A stretch of DNA of 64,000 nucleotides from Prevotella sp. (GCA_022486815.1 JAKVJW010000008.1:1-64000), one strand, 5' to 3'; numbered from the stretch's first letter, positions 18,371 through 30,105 are shown. Notes: generated by a model from the letters alone, not told the origin. Numbers and translations are program-made.

Positions 18371-19309
18371 TCAAATAGTCATTAGTTTCTTTATTTCATC
18401 CACCTTCTTACATGTTGGTAACTGGCCATCTATCCAATGGATAGTGAAACCTCTACGTTCCATACCTCGGAACCAGGTCATCTGCCTCTTGGCAAATTGA
18501 TGAATGGCTATCTCAAGTCTACTGAACATTTCATCATACGTGAGTTTACCTATGACATATTCTGTAACATATTTATATTCCAGTCCGTAATATATGAGAT
18601 CATCTGCAGCTATTCCCTTATCCAAAAGGCTTGTAATTTCTTCGATCATTCCATGTTCCAGGCGCTCCTTCAACCTATGTGTAATCTGATTTCTGCGCAC
18701 ATCCCTGTCAACACGAACACCAATAATCAACGAATCCAATTTTGGAAAATCTCTTTCAAGTGCAGAATGTTCCAAAGAGTAAAGTTCAATTTCTATTGCC
18801 CTTATAGCTCTCTGGCATGAATCCACATCGGTCCTGTTGTGCATTGTTTCCCCATTCTTCACCTTTAAATCTTCCAGCATCTTTGCAAGTTCAGGCAACG
18901 ATAGCCCCTTCAATCGTTCCCTCAACTCCTGATTCTGAGGTACAGAAGATAGACGGTACCCTTTTAAGACAGATTCAATATACAGTCCTGTACCCCCGCA
19001 AAGAACGGGCATGACACCATGACTGTAGATGGTCTGATAAGCCTTGAGGAAATCCTGCTGATAACGAAAGAGATTATATCTCGTTCCGGGATCACAGATA
19101 TCTATCAGATAATAAGGGATAATTTTCCCATCAATATGATAATCCTCCAGATCTTTTCCTGTTCCGATATCCATACCCCGATAAACCTGGCGACTGTCAG
19201 CACTTATAATTTCGCCACCGATATCGGCAGCAAGAGCAACCGCTAAAGTTGTTTTACCTGAGGCAGTAGGACCTAGTATTGTAATCATATCAGGCATATC
19301 TCTATTCAT
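18371..19309 (-). CDS. miaA: tRNA dimethylallyltransferase
   Basis: The enzyme adds a dimethylallyl group to N6 of A37 in tRNAs that read UNN codons. The P-loop GPTASGKT lies at residues 13-20, followed by the family segments EIISADSRQVYRGMDIGTGK and LCGGTGLYIESVLKG. The C-terminal part contains YGLEYKYVTEYVIGKL and FAKRQMTWFRGMER, typical of MiaA. Its 312 residues are the normal length. It could also start at the second Met (19297). It is convergent with the Crp gene; no clear terminator is seen in the 48-bp gap. Confidence 0.95.
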   Translation of the reverse strand: MNRDMPDMITILGPTASGKTTLAVALAADIGGEIISADSRQVYRGMDIGTGKDLEDYHIDGKIIPYYLIDICDPGTRYNLFRYQQDFLKAYQTIYSHGVMPVLCGGTGLYIESVLKGYRLSSVPQNQELRERLKGLSLPELAKMLEDLKVKNGETMHNRTDVDSCQRAIRAIEIELYSLEHSALERDFPKLDSLIIGVRVDRDVRRNQITHRLKERLEHGMIEEITSLLDKGIAADDLIYYGLEYKYVTEYVIGKLTYDEMFSRLEIAIHQFAKRQMTWFRGMERRGFTIHWIDGQLPTCKKVDEIKKLMTI

Positions 19310-19336
19310 TTAATTTCATACAAAAATAACAAAAAA

Positions 19337-19363
19337 AGCCGTCCGGCACAAGACCGGGCGGCT
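19337..19363 (-). terminator. Intrinsic terminator of gapA
   Basis: On the minus strand GCCGCCCGG and CCGGACGGC (19354-19362 and 19338-19346) form a 9-bp GC-rich stem with one G-U pair, followed by TTTTTTT. It lies 24 bp after the gapA stop and before miaA. Confidence 0.88.
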
Positions 19364-19386
19364 ATTTTTATGTAATTACTTAAGAA

Positions 19387-20838
<1,452 letters not shown>

Positions 20839-21276
20839 ATGAGTAAATTTATCCAAGAATTCAAAAAGTTTGCCATCAAAGGCAATGCCGTCGACATGGC
20901 CGTCGGTATCATCATCGGTACAGCATTCGGAAAGGTCATCTCTTCCATCGTTAACGATATCATCATGCCTCCTATCGGATGGCTGATTGGCGGTGTTGAT
21001 TTCAGCGACTTAAAAGTCACCATGCCTTCTATTGTTATTTCCGGAGTAGAGCAAATGAAAACCGCTACTATTAATTATGGAAATTTTATTCAGACCTTGA
21101 TCAATTTTCTGATTATCGCCCTCTGTGTCTTTCTCATGGTAAAAAGTCTCAACCGACTGACCGGAAAGCACAAAGATGTCCCCCAGTCAATTCCCAAAAC
21201 TTCTAATGAAGAAAAATTATTGACTGAAATCCGAGATTTGATGAAAGGAGAAAACAAACTAACAAGCAGGAAATAA
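20839..21276 (+). CDS. mscL: Large-conductance mechanosensitive channel
   Basis: The homopentameric inner-membrane channel opens under membrane tension and releases solutes after osmotic downshock. The N-terminus MSKFIQEFKKFAIKGNAVDMAVGIIIGTAFGKVI is the MscL amphipathic helix and TM1, cited here by its KGNAVDMAVGIIIG core. The second helix is NFLIIALCVFLMVKSLN, and the C-terminal bundle ends TEIRDLMKG. Its 145 residues are typical. The open frame starts 32 codons earlier at 20743, but the conserved N-terminus begins at ATG 20839. Confidence 0.96.
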   Translation: MSKFIQEFKKFAIKGNAVDMAVGIIIGTAFGKVISSIVNDIIMPPIGWLIGGVDFSDLKVTMPSIVISGVEQMKTATINYGNFIQTLINFLIIALCVFLMVKSLNRLTGKHKDVPQSIPKTSNEEKLLTEIRDLMKGENKLTSRK

Positions 21277-21310
21277 AAAACGCCTTCATGCCTTTTGAAA
21301 GAGAAGATGC

Positions 21311-21343
21311 AAAAGAGCAGGCATCTTTTTTGCCTGCTCTTTT
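21311..21343. terminator. Bidirectional terminator mscL/guaA
   Basis: AAAAGAGCAGGCA (21311-21323) pairs perfectly with TGCCTGCTCTTTT (21331-21343). A-runs and T-runs flank both sides, so it can stop mscL and the convergent guaA. Confidence 0.88.
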
Positions 21344-21385
21344 ATCAATTTCCACAAAGACGACCGAGCCCTTGCATGAAATCTA

Positions 21386-22933
21386 TCATTCCCATTCTAT
21401 TGTCGAAGGCGGTTTTGAAGAGATGTCAAGACAAACGCGGTTGACCCCATTGACTTTGTTAATGATCTCATTACTTACTTTAGCAAGGAAATCATAAGGC
21501 AGCCGAGACCAGTCAGCCGTCATTCCGTCCATACTGTTCACTGCACGAAGAGCAATGGGATGCTCATAGGTCCGTTCATCTCCCATCACACCCACAGAAC
21601 GAATGGTGGACAAAAGAATAGCACCTGCCTGCCATACATGATCATAAAGAGGCGTTCCATCCGGCATCTTATACTGATGCATATTTTCAATATAAATATC
21701 ATCAGCATCCTGCAAGATACGGACTTTCTCCCGGGTAATATCCCCAAGAATACGTACGGCAAGACCGGGTCCCGGAAAAGGATGACGCTTAATCAGTTGC
21801 TCCGGCATTTTCAATTCATGCCCCACATGGCGCACCTCATCTTTGAACAGCCACTTCAGCGGTTCACATAATTTCAGTTTCATCTCCTTAGGAAGACCTC
21901 CGACATTATGATGACTCTTAATAGTCATCCCAGTAATGTTCAAACTCTCTATCCGGTCGGGATAGATTGTACCTTGGGCAAGCCATCTGGCATCCGTAAT
22001 CTTCTTGGCCTCAGCATTGAAAACCTCTACAAAATCACGGCCGATGATATGACGCTTCTTTTCCGGTTCGGTCACTCCCTCCAGATCCTTAAAGAAACGG
22101 TCACTGGCATCAACACCTATTACGTTCAGTCCCAATCCTTTATAAGCATCCATAACCTTGGAAAACTCGTTTTTGCGGAGCATCCCATTATCGACAAAGA
22201 TACAAGTCAACTGTCTTCCAATGGCACGGTGAAGCAAAGTAGCACAGACGGAGGAATCAACTCCTCCAGAAAGACCCAGGATGACATGGTCATTACCTAT
22301 CTCTGCTTTTAGATTTTTGACCGTCGTATCTACAAAAGAAGCTGGGCTCCACTCCTGACGGCTTCCACAGATATCCACGACAAAGTTTTTCAACAGTTGT
22401 TTACCCTGTTTAGTATGTACAACCTCTGGATGGAACTGCACAGCCCAGAGCGGATACTTGCTGCTGGCATACGCAGCGTAATGGACTTCTTCTGTAGACG
22501 CAATTACGTGACAATCCTCTGGAATAGCCGTAATCGTATCTCCATGACTCATCCACACCTGTGAATTCGGTTCGAAACCCTTGAAGAGAGGATCTCCGGA
22601 ATCAAACTTCTCCAGATTGGCCCGGCCATATTCCCGGGTACCTGCCTGTTCTACTTTTCCTCCATGAGAGTACGCGATGAGCTGAGCACCATAGCAAATC
22701 CCCAATACAGGATATTTACCTATGATTGCGCTCAAATCCATCTTAAAGGCTGAAGGATCATGTACGGAATAAGGGCTTCCACTGAGAATGACGCCAATAA
22801 TGTCTTTGTCATCCTCAGGAAATTTGTTATAAGGTACAATCTCGCAGAAGGTGTTAAGTTCACGAACCCGGCGACCAATCAACTGGCAGGTCTGGGAGCC
22901 AAAATTAAGAATGATAATCTTCTGTTGTTGCAT
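21386..22933 (-). CDS. guaA: GMP synthase (glutamine-hydrolysing)
   Basis: The enzyme converts XMP to GMP with ATP and glutamine. The N-terminal class I glutamine amidotransferase has the nucleophile Cys80 (VLGICYGAQ) and the FHPE motif near residue 167. The ATP-pyrophosphatase domain follows with the PP-loop LSGGVDSS (residues 221-228). The C-terminal dimerisation domain ends in the conserved [11 protein letters not shown]. The 515 residues are typical. The gene stands alone between mscL and the nucleotidyltransferase. Confidence 0.97.
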   Translation of the reverse strand: MQQQKIIILNFGSQTCQLIGRRVRELNTFCEIVPYNKFPEDDKDIIGVILSGSPYSVHDPSAFKMDLSAIIGKYPVLGICYGAQLIAYSHGGKVEQAGTREYGRANLEKFDSGDPLFKGFEPNSQVWMSHGDTITAIPEDCHVIASTEEVHYAAYASSKYPLWAVQFHPEVVHTKQGKQLLKNFVVDICGSRQEWSPASFVDTTVKNLKAEIGNDHVILGLSGGVDSSVCATLLHRAIGRQLTCIFVDNGMLRKNEFSKVMDAYKGLGLNVIGVDASDRFFKDLEGVTEPEKKRHIIGRDFVEVFNAEAKKITDARWLAQGTIYPDRIESLNITGMTIKSHHNVGGLPKEMKLKLCEPLKWLFKDEVRHVGHELKMPEQLIKRHPFPGPGLAVRILGDITREKVRILQDADDIYIENMHQYKMPDGTPLYDHVWQAGAILLSTIRSVGVMGDERTYEHPIALRAVNSMDGMTADWSRLPYDFLAKVSNEIINKVNGVNRVCLDISSKPPSTIEWE

Positions 22934-23035
22934 ATCAGAATTTATATGAATATTATATCTACTTCTTAAACTCTTACAGGGGTATTACAAAGTCTTTTCT
23001 TTAATAAAACTTTTATAGATAGCTGTAAACCGAAT

Positions 23036-23875
23036 TTATTTCTGACTATTCTTCAGTTCTTCCAGGAATTCCTCTGCCTTAGCAAGAGTTTCCTGTTTCC
23101 CTACATCCATCAGTTTAAGCTGGTCTTGCACATATCCTCGAAGGAATACTTTATCACAATTTTTCAGATAAAAATCCATAATAGGAAATTCATCCGGCCA
23201 GTCATCCATCAAAGGAAAAAGACGTGGAGAAAACAAATGAATTCCGGAAAAAGCGAACAAATGAAGGTTGGGAAGAGAATCTCTCACCCAAGAATATGGA
23301 CTTTTCACTTCACCGGTTTCTATATTCGTCCATCCGACCAAGCGCATGTCATCATCAAAAACAAGATAACGCTTTGTCTTGCGTTGACTCACCAACAGCA
23401 AGGCATCAACTGGATTATTTCGTGTTCTATCCTGTCCATTACCATTTCCCATACACAGAGAGGAATTCTGTACAGCTCCAGCCATACAACTTTCCCCAGT
23501 CTTATAAAACCTCTTCAAGTCAACATTACTCAGAACATCAACATTATGGATAAGAACGGGAGAATCCGGATTAAAGAAAGGCCTTGCCTTCTTGAGTCCT
23601 CCCCCTGTATTCAAAAGAGAGGTACTTTCATCGCTTACACGAATATCCACCTGGAAATCGTGACAGGAAAGATAATTGATAATTTGATTGGCAAAATGAT
23701 GGACATTGATAACAATGCGACTGCCCCCGGCAGCTTTCAAGCGAAGAATAACATGCTCCAGCAACGGTTTGCCACCAACCTGTACCAAAGCTTTCGGAAT
23801 TCTGTCTGTCAAAGGTTTTAACCGCGTTCCCATTCCCGCTGCAAAAATCATTGCCTGAATCTCATCTCCATCCAT
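23036..23875 (-). CDS. Sugar-1-phosphate nucleotidyltransferase, MurU-like
   Basis: The protein probably couples a sugar-1-phosphate to a nucleotide. The N-terminus MIFAAGMGTRLKPLTDRIPKAL is the nucleotidyltransferase signature, cited by its AAGMGTRLKPLTD core. VGGKPLLEHVI, LLNTGGGLKKA and VLIHNVDVLSN follow, as in MurU and other MurNAc-1-P uridylyltransferases. It lies 78 bp downstream of an AmgK-like kinase, and AmgK and MurU are the known MurNAc salvage pair of Pseudomonas, with homologues reported in Tannerella. Substrate is inferred from that pairing. A TTTG-N19-TATATTTG promoter ends 5 nt before ATG 23875. If that ATG is used the mRNA is leaderless; an internal ATG at codon 9 is an alternative. 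Confidence 0.75.
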   Translation of the reverse strand: MDGDEIQAMIFAAGMGTRLKPLTDRIPKALVQVGGKPLLEHVILRLKAAGGSRIVINVHHFANQIINYLSCHDFQVDIRVSDESTSLLNTGGGLKKARPFFNPDSPVLIHNVDVLSNVDLKRFYKTGESCMAGAVQNSSLCMGNGNGQDRTRNNPVDALLLVSQRKTKRYLVFDDDMRLVGWTNIETGEVKSPYSWVRDSLPNLHLFAFSGIHLFSPRLFPLMDDWPDEFPIMDFYLKNCDKVFLRGYVQDQLKLMDVGKQETLAKAEEFLEELKNSQK

Positions 23876-23880
23876 ACTTG

Positions 23881-23920
23881 CAAATATACGTATAATTCTG
23901 CAGAAAGCAAAGCTTTCTGC
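23881..23920 (-). promoter_or_regulatory. MurU promoter with a dyad over the -33 box
   Basis: On the minus strand TTTG (23908-23911), 19 bp, TATATTTG (23881-23888). A perfect 9-bp inverted repeat (GCAGAAAGC 23900-23908, GCTTTCTGC 23912-23920) is centred on the -33 element. It could be an operator or a weak terminator of the upstream kinase gene; there is no T run. Confidence 0.5.
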
Positions 23921-23953
23921 CTCTTGAATTTATCCTTTGTTCAATAAAACAGA

Positions 23954-25513
23954 TTATATTTTTTTTCTTACCACCGGTAAAACAGTACGGATATGCTGTT
24001 CACGGTGGACGATTTCTACTTCTACGCCAAATTTCTGATTAATATGTTCAGCGACATGCTGGGCAGAATATACACTGCGATGCTGCCCTCCCGTACATCC
24101 AAAACTAATCATTAAACTAGTAAATCCCCTTTGAAGATACCTTCCTACATGATGGTCCACCAAACGATAAACATTATCCAAAAAGGTAAGAATCTCCCCA
24201 TCATCTTCCAGGAAACGGATAACCGGTTCATCAAGCCCTGTTAACTTTTTATATCTCTCGTATCTTCCTGGGTTATGTGTACTACGGCAATCAAAGACAT
24301 ACCCTCCGCCATTACCGGAAGGGTCTTCCGGAATACCTACACGATATGAAAAACTATATACATGAACGACGAGTGGTCCTTTCCCATCATATTTTGAAAA
24401 TGTAGCCAAACCATCTTCCGGACGAGCATGATAAATATTATTTTTCGTTGTCTTCAGACCATCAGCACGATGACGGACAGGGTCTTCTACCTCAACAAAT
24501 TGTGGTAATTCTGTAAGGCGTTGCAGCATTTCCATCATATAAGGATAGGGAAACACATTATGCTTCTCAGACAGTCGGATCAAATCTTTCAAATTTTCAA
24601 TAGCCGGAGGAATGCTATCTATAAAATGTTTCTTTCTTTCAAAGTAGCCACGGAAACCGTATGCGCCCAAAACCTGCAAAGTGCGGAAAAGGACAAACAG
24701 AGACAGCCTATTGGAGAAATGGCGGATTGTGGGTACTTCGGTATAATTTTTCAAAGACTGGTAATACTCATAAATAAGCTCTCGTCGCAATTTAAAAGAA
24801 TATTTTGCTGAAGCCTGCCAGAGGAACGAAGCAAGATCATAGTAAACAGGTCCTTTCCGTCCTCCTTGGAAATCAATAAAATAAGGATTCCCCTTTGCAT
24901 CAAGCATAATATTCCGTGCCTGAAAATCCCGATAGAGGAAACTATCCATCAGTTCCGAAGTCAAGTCCTTTGCAAATAGACGGAAATTTGCCTCCAGTTT
25001 CATCTCATGAAAGTCCAGTTCTGAGGGCTTTAGAAAACAGTACTTAAAATAATTGAGATCGAAAAGTACACTATCCCGGTCAAAAACTGGTTGAGGATAA
25101 CAATTCGACCAGTCCAGCCCTTCAGCGCCATGAATCTGGATATTCGGCAATTCCCGAATCGTTTTGACCAACAGGTGCTGTTCATATTGGTTGTATCTGC
25201 CATCAGCCTCCCGGCCACCACGTATGGCATCAAAAAGAGATATGGAACCTAAATCTGTTTGAAGATATCTGGATCCATCATCACTAACTGCAAGAATATG
25301 AGGAACCGGTAATTTTTTCTCAGCAAAATGTTGTGATAAATAAACAAATGCCTTGTTCTCATCAAGACTTGTTCCGATGGCTCCAATAACGGAATGACCT
25401 TCAGAATCTTTTAAGCGATAATAAACACGGTTGCTTCCTTGACCGACTAGTTTTTCTGTATCTGCCGGAACATGTCCCGACCATTGACAGTAAAGTTGAA
25501 TCAGTTTTTCCAT
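23954..25513 (-). CDS. AmgK-like sugar kinase fused to a RapZ C-terminal domain
   Basis: This is a two-domain cytoplasmic protein of 519 residues. Residues about 20-300 form an aminoglycoside-phosphotransferase-type kinase with YRDFQARNIM (Asp196) and FIDFQGGRKGPVYYDLAS (Asp214), close to the anomeric kinase AmgK. Residues about 381-519 match the RapZ C-terminal domain: YVFDCRSTHNPGRY, LTGLDEPV, and FGCTGGQHRSVYSAQHVAEH (residues 471-490). In E. coli that domain binds glucosamine-6-phosphate. The RapZ N-terminal P-loop ATPase is absent and the kinase takes its place. The usual His before the catalytic Asp is Tyr here. A MurNAc or GlcNAc 1-kinase controlled by amino-sugar phosphate is an inference. 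Confidence 0.75.
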   Translation of the reverse strand: MEKLIQLYCQWSGHVPADTEKLVGQGSNRVYYRLKDSEGHSVIGAIGTSLDENKAFVYLSQHFAEKKLPVPHILAVSDDGSRYLQTDLGSISLFDAIRGGREADGRYNQYEQHLLVKTIRELPNIQIHGAEGLDWSNCYPQPVFDRDSVLFDLNYFKYCFLKPSELDFHEMKLEANFRLFAKDLTSELMDSFLYRDFQARNIMLDAKGNPYFIDFQGGRKGPVYYDLASFLWQASAKYSFKLRRELIYEYYQSLKNYTEVPTIRHFSNRLSLFVLFRTLQVLGAYGFRGYFERKKHFIDSIPPAIENLKDLIRLSEKHNVFPYPYMMEMLQRLTELPQFVEVEDPVRHRADGLKTTKNNIYHARPEDGLATFSKYDGKGPLVVHVYSFSYRVGIPEDPSGNGGGYVFDCRSTHNPGRYERYKKLTGLDEPVIRFLEDDGEILTFLDNVYRLVDHHVGRYLQRGFTSLMISFGCTGGQHRSVYSAQHVAEHINQKFGVEVEIVHREQHIRTVLPVVRKKI

Positions 25514-25538
25514 TTCTTATTTATTTCTGATTACAACT

Positions 25539-25748
25539 CTATTCTTTTTTCTCTTGAGCATCCACCTGTCGGCGTCCTCGAACACGCTTTTCCTCCCATC
25601 TCCGAATAAATTCATCAAGAACGAATAGGATGAGAAGTATTCCGAGTGACATAAAGAAACTATCGGTCAGATACATCAGACCGGCACATATTATAAGGAA
25701 TAAGAAAATCCTTACCAAATAGGATTTTGAAACTTTCTTCTGATTCAT
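25539..25748 (-). CDS. Small two-span membrane protein, unknown function
   Basis: The 69-residue protein has two adjacent hydrophobic helices (YLVRIFLFLIICAGLMYLT and FFMSLGILLILFVLDEFI) and a strongly charged C-terminus (RRWEEKRVRGRRQ). I do not recognise a family. It lies 25 bp upstream of the kinase-RapZ gene and is probably co-transcribed, so it may belong to the same envelope-recycling unit. ATG 25748 is chosen because a TATCTTTG box at 25753-25760 precedes it by 4 nt; the longer frame from 25763 runs through that box. Confidence 0.55.
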   Translation of the reverse strand: MNQKKVSKSYLVRIFLFLIICAGLMYLTDSFFMSLGILLILFVLDEFIRRWEEKRVRGRRQVDAQEKKE

Positions 25749-25752
25749 GTGG

Positions 25753-25760
25753 CAAAGATA
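25753..25760 (-). promoter_or_regulatory. -7 box directly upstream of the small membrane protein
   Basis: TATCTTTG on the minus strand, 4 nt before ATG 25748. There is no TTTG at the expected -33 distance, so this promoter is less certain than those of mntH and MurU. Confidence 0.4.
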
Positions 25761-25862
25761 CAAAAATTCAAAGAAAAAATCAGATTAAAAGGGGATTTGT
25801 AGTCTAAAAAATATAGAAATAAATATTCAATGGGAAAGTAAAGAACTCCTAAAATCTATAAA

Positions 25863-25980
25863 CAAAAAAATCGGATGTCGTCCCGACAACCGATTTTCAA
25901 AAACAAACTACTTAAAAACTAATCTACTAAAACAAATCAAAAAATATCTTTATGGTCAACGACCTATATTACTCTAAATA
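25863..25980 (-). ncRNA. Candidate small RNA of about 118 nt
   Basis: Between groEL and the small membrane gene lies an orphan unit on the minus strand. A promoter (CTTG-N20-TATCTTTG, 25986-26017) predicts a start near 25980. The transcript is AU-rich and unstructured in the middle. It ends in a strong terminator: AAAATCGG and TGTCG pair with CGACA and CCGATTTT (25864-25897), followed by a long T run. No open frame of useful length is present. The groEL terminator at 26061-26095 lies upstream of this promoter, so the unit is separate from groESL. I cannot link it to a named RNA family. Function unknown. Confidence 0.5.
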
Positions 25981-25985
25981 TGCTA

Positions 25986-26017
25986 CAAAGATAACATCTT
26001 TCCTACTATGACGCAAG
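25986..26017 (-). promoter_or_regulatory. Promoter of the candidate small RNA
   Basis: On the minus strand CTTG (26014-26017), 20 bp, TATCTTTG (25986-25993). One mismatch from the TTTG consensus. No protein-coding gene begins within 200 bp downstream. Confidence 0.55.
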
Positions 26018-26060
26018 TTTTTTTAAAGAAAAATACATATTTAAATGCTAAATAAAACAA

Positions 26061-26095
26061 AAAAAGGGACGAATAATGAGTATTCATCCCTTTTT
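26061..26095. terminator. Terminator of groEL
   Basis: AAAAAGGGA and GAATA (26061-26075) pair with TATTC and TCCCTTTTT (26081-26095). The T run on the minus strand follows the groEL stop at 26116. Confidence 0.85.
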
Positions 26096-26115
26096 GTTAG
26101 TTATAGTTTACAATT

Positions 26116-27747
<1,632 letters not shown>

Positions 27748-27875
27748 TCAATTTTAAATTTGTTGTTTTCTTTTCCCTGACTATTGAGACTTCTCACATA
27801 AGAGATGATTATTCATCTGTCTTTATCAAACGGTCAGTTACTTCGTTCATTATAACACTCTAAAATAGTATTCAA

Positions 27876-28151
27876 TTATTTTTCGTCCAGGATTGCAAGG
27901 CAGTCACTCTGACGCATCATCAGATATTTAGTACCTTCATTTTCAATCTCTGTACCGGCATATTTGCCATAAAGAACAGAATCACCTGCCTTGACAACCA
28001 TCGGATCATCTTTTGTACCCTGCCCTACAGCGATAATCTTACCCTTTTGTGGCTTTTCTTTAGCTGTATCAGGAATAATAATTCCACCTACTTTTTCTTC
28101 AGCTGGTGCAGGAAGAACCAGCACTCTGTCTGCTAATGGTTTAATGTTCAT
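27876..28151 (-). CDS. groES: Co-chaperonin GroES
   Basis: This is the 10-kDa heptameric lid of the GroEL chamber. The 91-residue protein starts [20 protein letters not shown] and contains [16 protein letters not shown], the mobile-loop region, and [14 protein letters not shown] 28151 is chosen because the conserved N-terminus starts there; 14 extra in-frame codons upstream look non-coding. Two inverted repeats lie 80-145 bp upstream and may control the operon. Confidence 0.97.
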   Translation of the reverse strand: MNIKPLADRVLVLPAPAEEKVGGIIIPDTAKEKPQKGKIIAVGQGTKDDPMVVKAGDSVLYGKYAGTEIENEGTKYLMMRQSDCLAILDEK

Positions 28152-28232
28152 AATACTTTTATTTAAATTTAATTTATCCGACTCTGGCATCAAACACTTT
28201 CGTATTTAATGTTTCGCCTATATATATACGAA

Positions 28233-28294
28233 AACTGTGCCAAACTTGATGTATGACAAATTTGGCACAGTTGAAACTGACAATGGTGTCAGTT
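28233..28294. promoter_or_regulatory. Two inverted repeats upstream of groESL
   Basis: AACTGTGCCAAA (28233-28244) pairs perfectly with TTTGGCACAGTT (28261-28272). AACTGACA (28275-28282) pairs with TGTCAGTT (28287-28294). They lie between the ThrE-like gene stop (28360) and groES. They could be operators of a heat-shock operon, or the end of the upstream transcript, since TTTT follows the longer hairpin on the minus strand. They are not CIRCE elements. Confidence 0.5.
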
Positions 28295-28359
28295 CTCCGA
28301 AAATATCTGGTCTGTTATAACAACAGAATTTAAGAATCCAATGGCATATCCAGACTAAA

Positions 28360-29844
28360 TCAAAAAAGTCTCTTGCCGTTTTCCAGACTACTATCTTTTT
28401 GAACATGGTTCAAATCCACGAATTCACCATGAGCCTTGCGCTCAACTATCAAGCGGTCAAGTTTTTTCTTCCTATTCGGAGAAATCCACTTTCTGGCAAA
28501 GATATTCGGAATATCTACACCCACGGCTATCATAATGATAAGCAAAGAACCATTAATGGCATTGTGAGTAGCCGTCGTTACTTCTCCCACGACACCCTGC
28601 ATATCAATCAAGGCATACAGAGCACGATACATCAACACCCCAGGCACCATCGGTATAACAGCCGGAATGGTTATGCACTGGTGAGGCGTATGGAGAATAT
28701 GCACCATCTTGATATTGATAATACTAATCAATGCAGAACCGCAAAGGGTACCGACAATAGGACCGGCATCCAGACCTATGTTGCCATTGCTCGGACCCAA
28801 GTTAACAAAATTTCGGAAGCAGACAGCTATAATACCGCCTACGGCTATCCAGGGCATCAAGCGCTTCGGAGCGTTAAAGATCGTAGCAAATCCCATTGCT
28901 GAAATAGCTGCGGCCAAAGCATACTCACCAAAGGAATGATGGGGTATCATACTCAGGTTCTTCACAAAGTTATCGATGCCGAATATCTTGATAGCCAGAG
29001 CAATGCCAAAGGACATGGACACAACCATCAGTAAAGTGTTCGTCGCCCTCACCAGTCCCAGTTCTATATGATTATCAAGCATATCGCTCACAAAATTGAT
29101 GAGCGGAACTCCAGGAACAATAAAGAGGGCACAAGCCAGCATCGGATGCCAAGGCGTATTAGAATGCAGGACAGGCAACAGGCAATCCGGCAGATACGCT
29201 TCCACATCCGGAGTGGAAATAAAATGAGACAGCCAGGCTAGAAGCGTAGAAATAAAAGCTGCTACAGCAATATTGAAATAATTGTTTGAACCCAATTGAT
29301 TCAAATACATTCTGAAACGATTACCAAGAATAGCTGCGATAGAAGCATAGAAGAACGCTGGCCAGTCACAACCGAACTGGATACAGAATCCACCGCAGGC
29401 GAAACCTGCTCCTATGGCTACCATCCAGTCTCCGTAGTTACGCTTGGCAGAAGCAATCTGTTCCAACTCTTTTTCATACTGGTCAAGAGAATAATTCTGA
29501 CCGATAGCCCGCCAAGTCAATTTGCTGATTCCCTGGATAGACTCCATATTGATGCCATGCTTGTCGCAACGCTGCATCTTTGAAAAGGAGTGCGTCTCAT
29601 CACTCAGGTTTACCTGAAGCATATAATAATCAATATTGATATGCAGATATTCCTTCGGTAATCCCAAGAAAGCAGCAGCACGATTCATATTTCTTTTGAT
29701 TCTGCTGGTATCGGCTGAACTTTCCACCAATATTTGTCCCGTTCGTAGAAGCAGATCTAATTTTCTACGTAATACACGTTCTGGTTCAGTTTTACATTTA
29801 AATTCACACTCTGAATCGGAATTACATTTTGTATTCTCACCCAT
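28360..29844 (-). CDS. ThrE-type threonine/serine exporter family membrane protein
   Basis: This inner-membrane protein is related to the Thr/Ser exporter ThrE (DUF1212 plus the ThrE_2 region). The N-terminal cytoplasmic part has LLLRTGQILVESSADTSRI and LGLPKEYLHINIDYYMLQV. About ten hydrophobic spans follow, including FACGGFCIQFGCDWPAFFYAS and PAVIPMVPGVLMYRALYAL. The two halves that are often separate genes are joined in one 494-residue chain. ATG 29844 is chosen because a TAACTTTG box at 29893-29900 lies inside the longer frame. The transported substrate is inferred. Two inverted repeats follow before groES. Confidence 0.82.
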   Translation of the reverse strand: MGENTKCNSDSECEFKCKTEPERVLRRKLDLLLRTGQILVESSADTSRIKRNMNRAAAFLGLPKEYLHINIDYYMLQVNLSDETHSFSKMQRCDKHGINMESIQGISKLTWRAIGQNYSLDQYEKELEQIASAKRNYGDWMVAIGAGFACGGFCIQFGCDWPAFFYASIAAILGNRFRMYLNQLGSNNYFNIAVAAFISTLLAWLSHFISTPDVEAYLPDCLLPVLHSNTPWHPMLACALFIVPGVPLINFVSDMLDNHIELGLVRATNTLLMVVSMSFGIALAIKIFGIDNFVKNLSMIPHHSFGEYALAAAISAMGFATIFNAPKRLMPWIAVGGIIAVCFRNFVNLGPSNGNIGLDAGPIVGTLCGSALISIINIKMVHILHTPHQCITIPAVIPMVPGVLMYRALYALIDMQGVVGEVTTATHNAINGSLLIIMIAVGVDIPNIFARKWISPNRKKKLDRLIVERKAHGEFVDLNHVQKDSSLENGKRLF

Positions 29845-29892
29845 TAATCTTACAAAAAATATATTTATGATTGAAATCCTGAATTTCAACTG

Positions 29893-29900
29893 CAAAGTTA
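29893..29900 (-). promoter_or_regulatory. -7 box of the ThrE-type gene
   Basis: TAACTTTG on the minus strand predicts a leader of about 42 nt before ATG 29844. No good -33 box is seen. The rest of the gap to 30143 shows nothing else recognisable besides the GH106 promoter. Confidence 0.45.
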
Positions 29901-30105
29901 CGAATATTTATTGAATTTTAAGATGATGGAACAAAACTTTTTATCTTCATCCTAGAAAGATACCTCCTTATTCATCAGGTGACCATCTTTTAAAGTCATC
30001 CTACCTCATTTCTGATTCATTCTATTTCCTTATCCTATATTCATTTCAAAATCCTTCATGCGGCAATATTCCCAAGAATCATCCATAATTTTAAATTTTT
30101 ATTTG

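Noticed and set aside
28233..28272. CIRCE element upstream of groESL
   Set aside because: The arms (AACTGTGCCAAA) do not match TTAGCACTC-N9-GAGTGCTAA.
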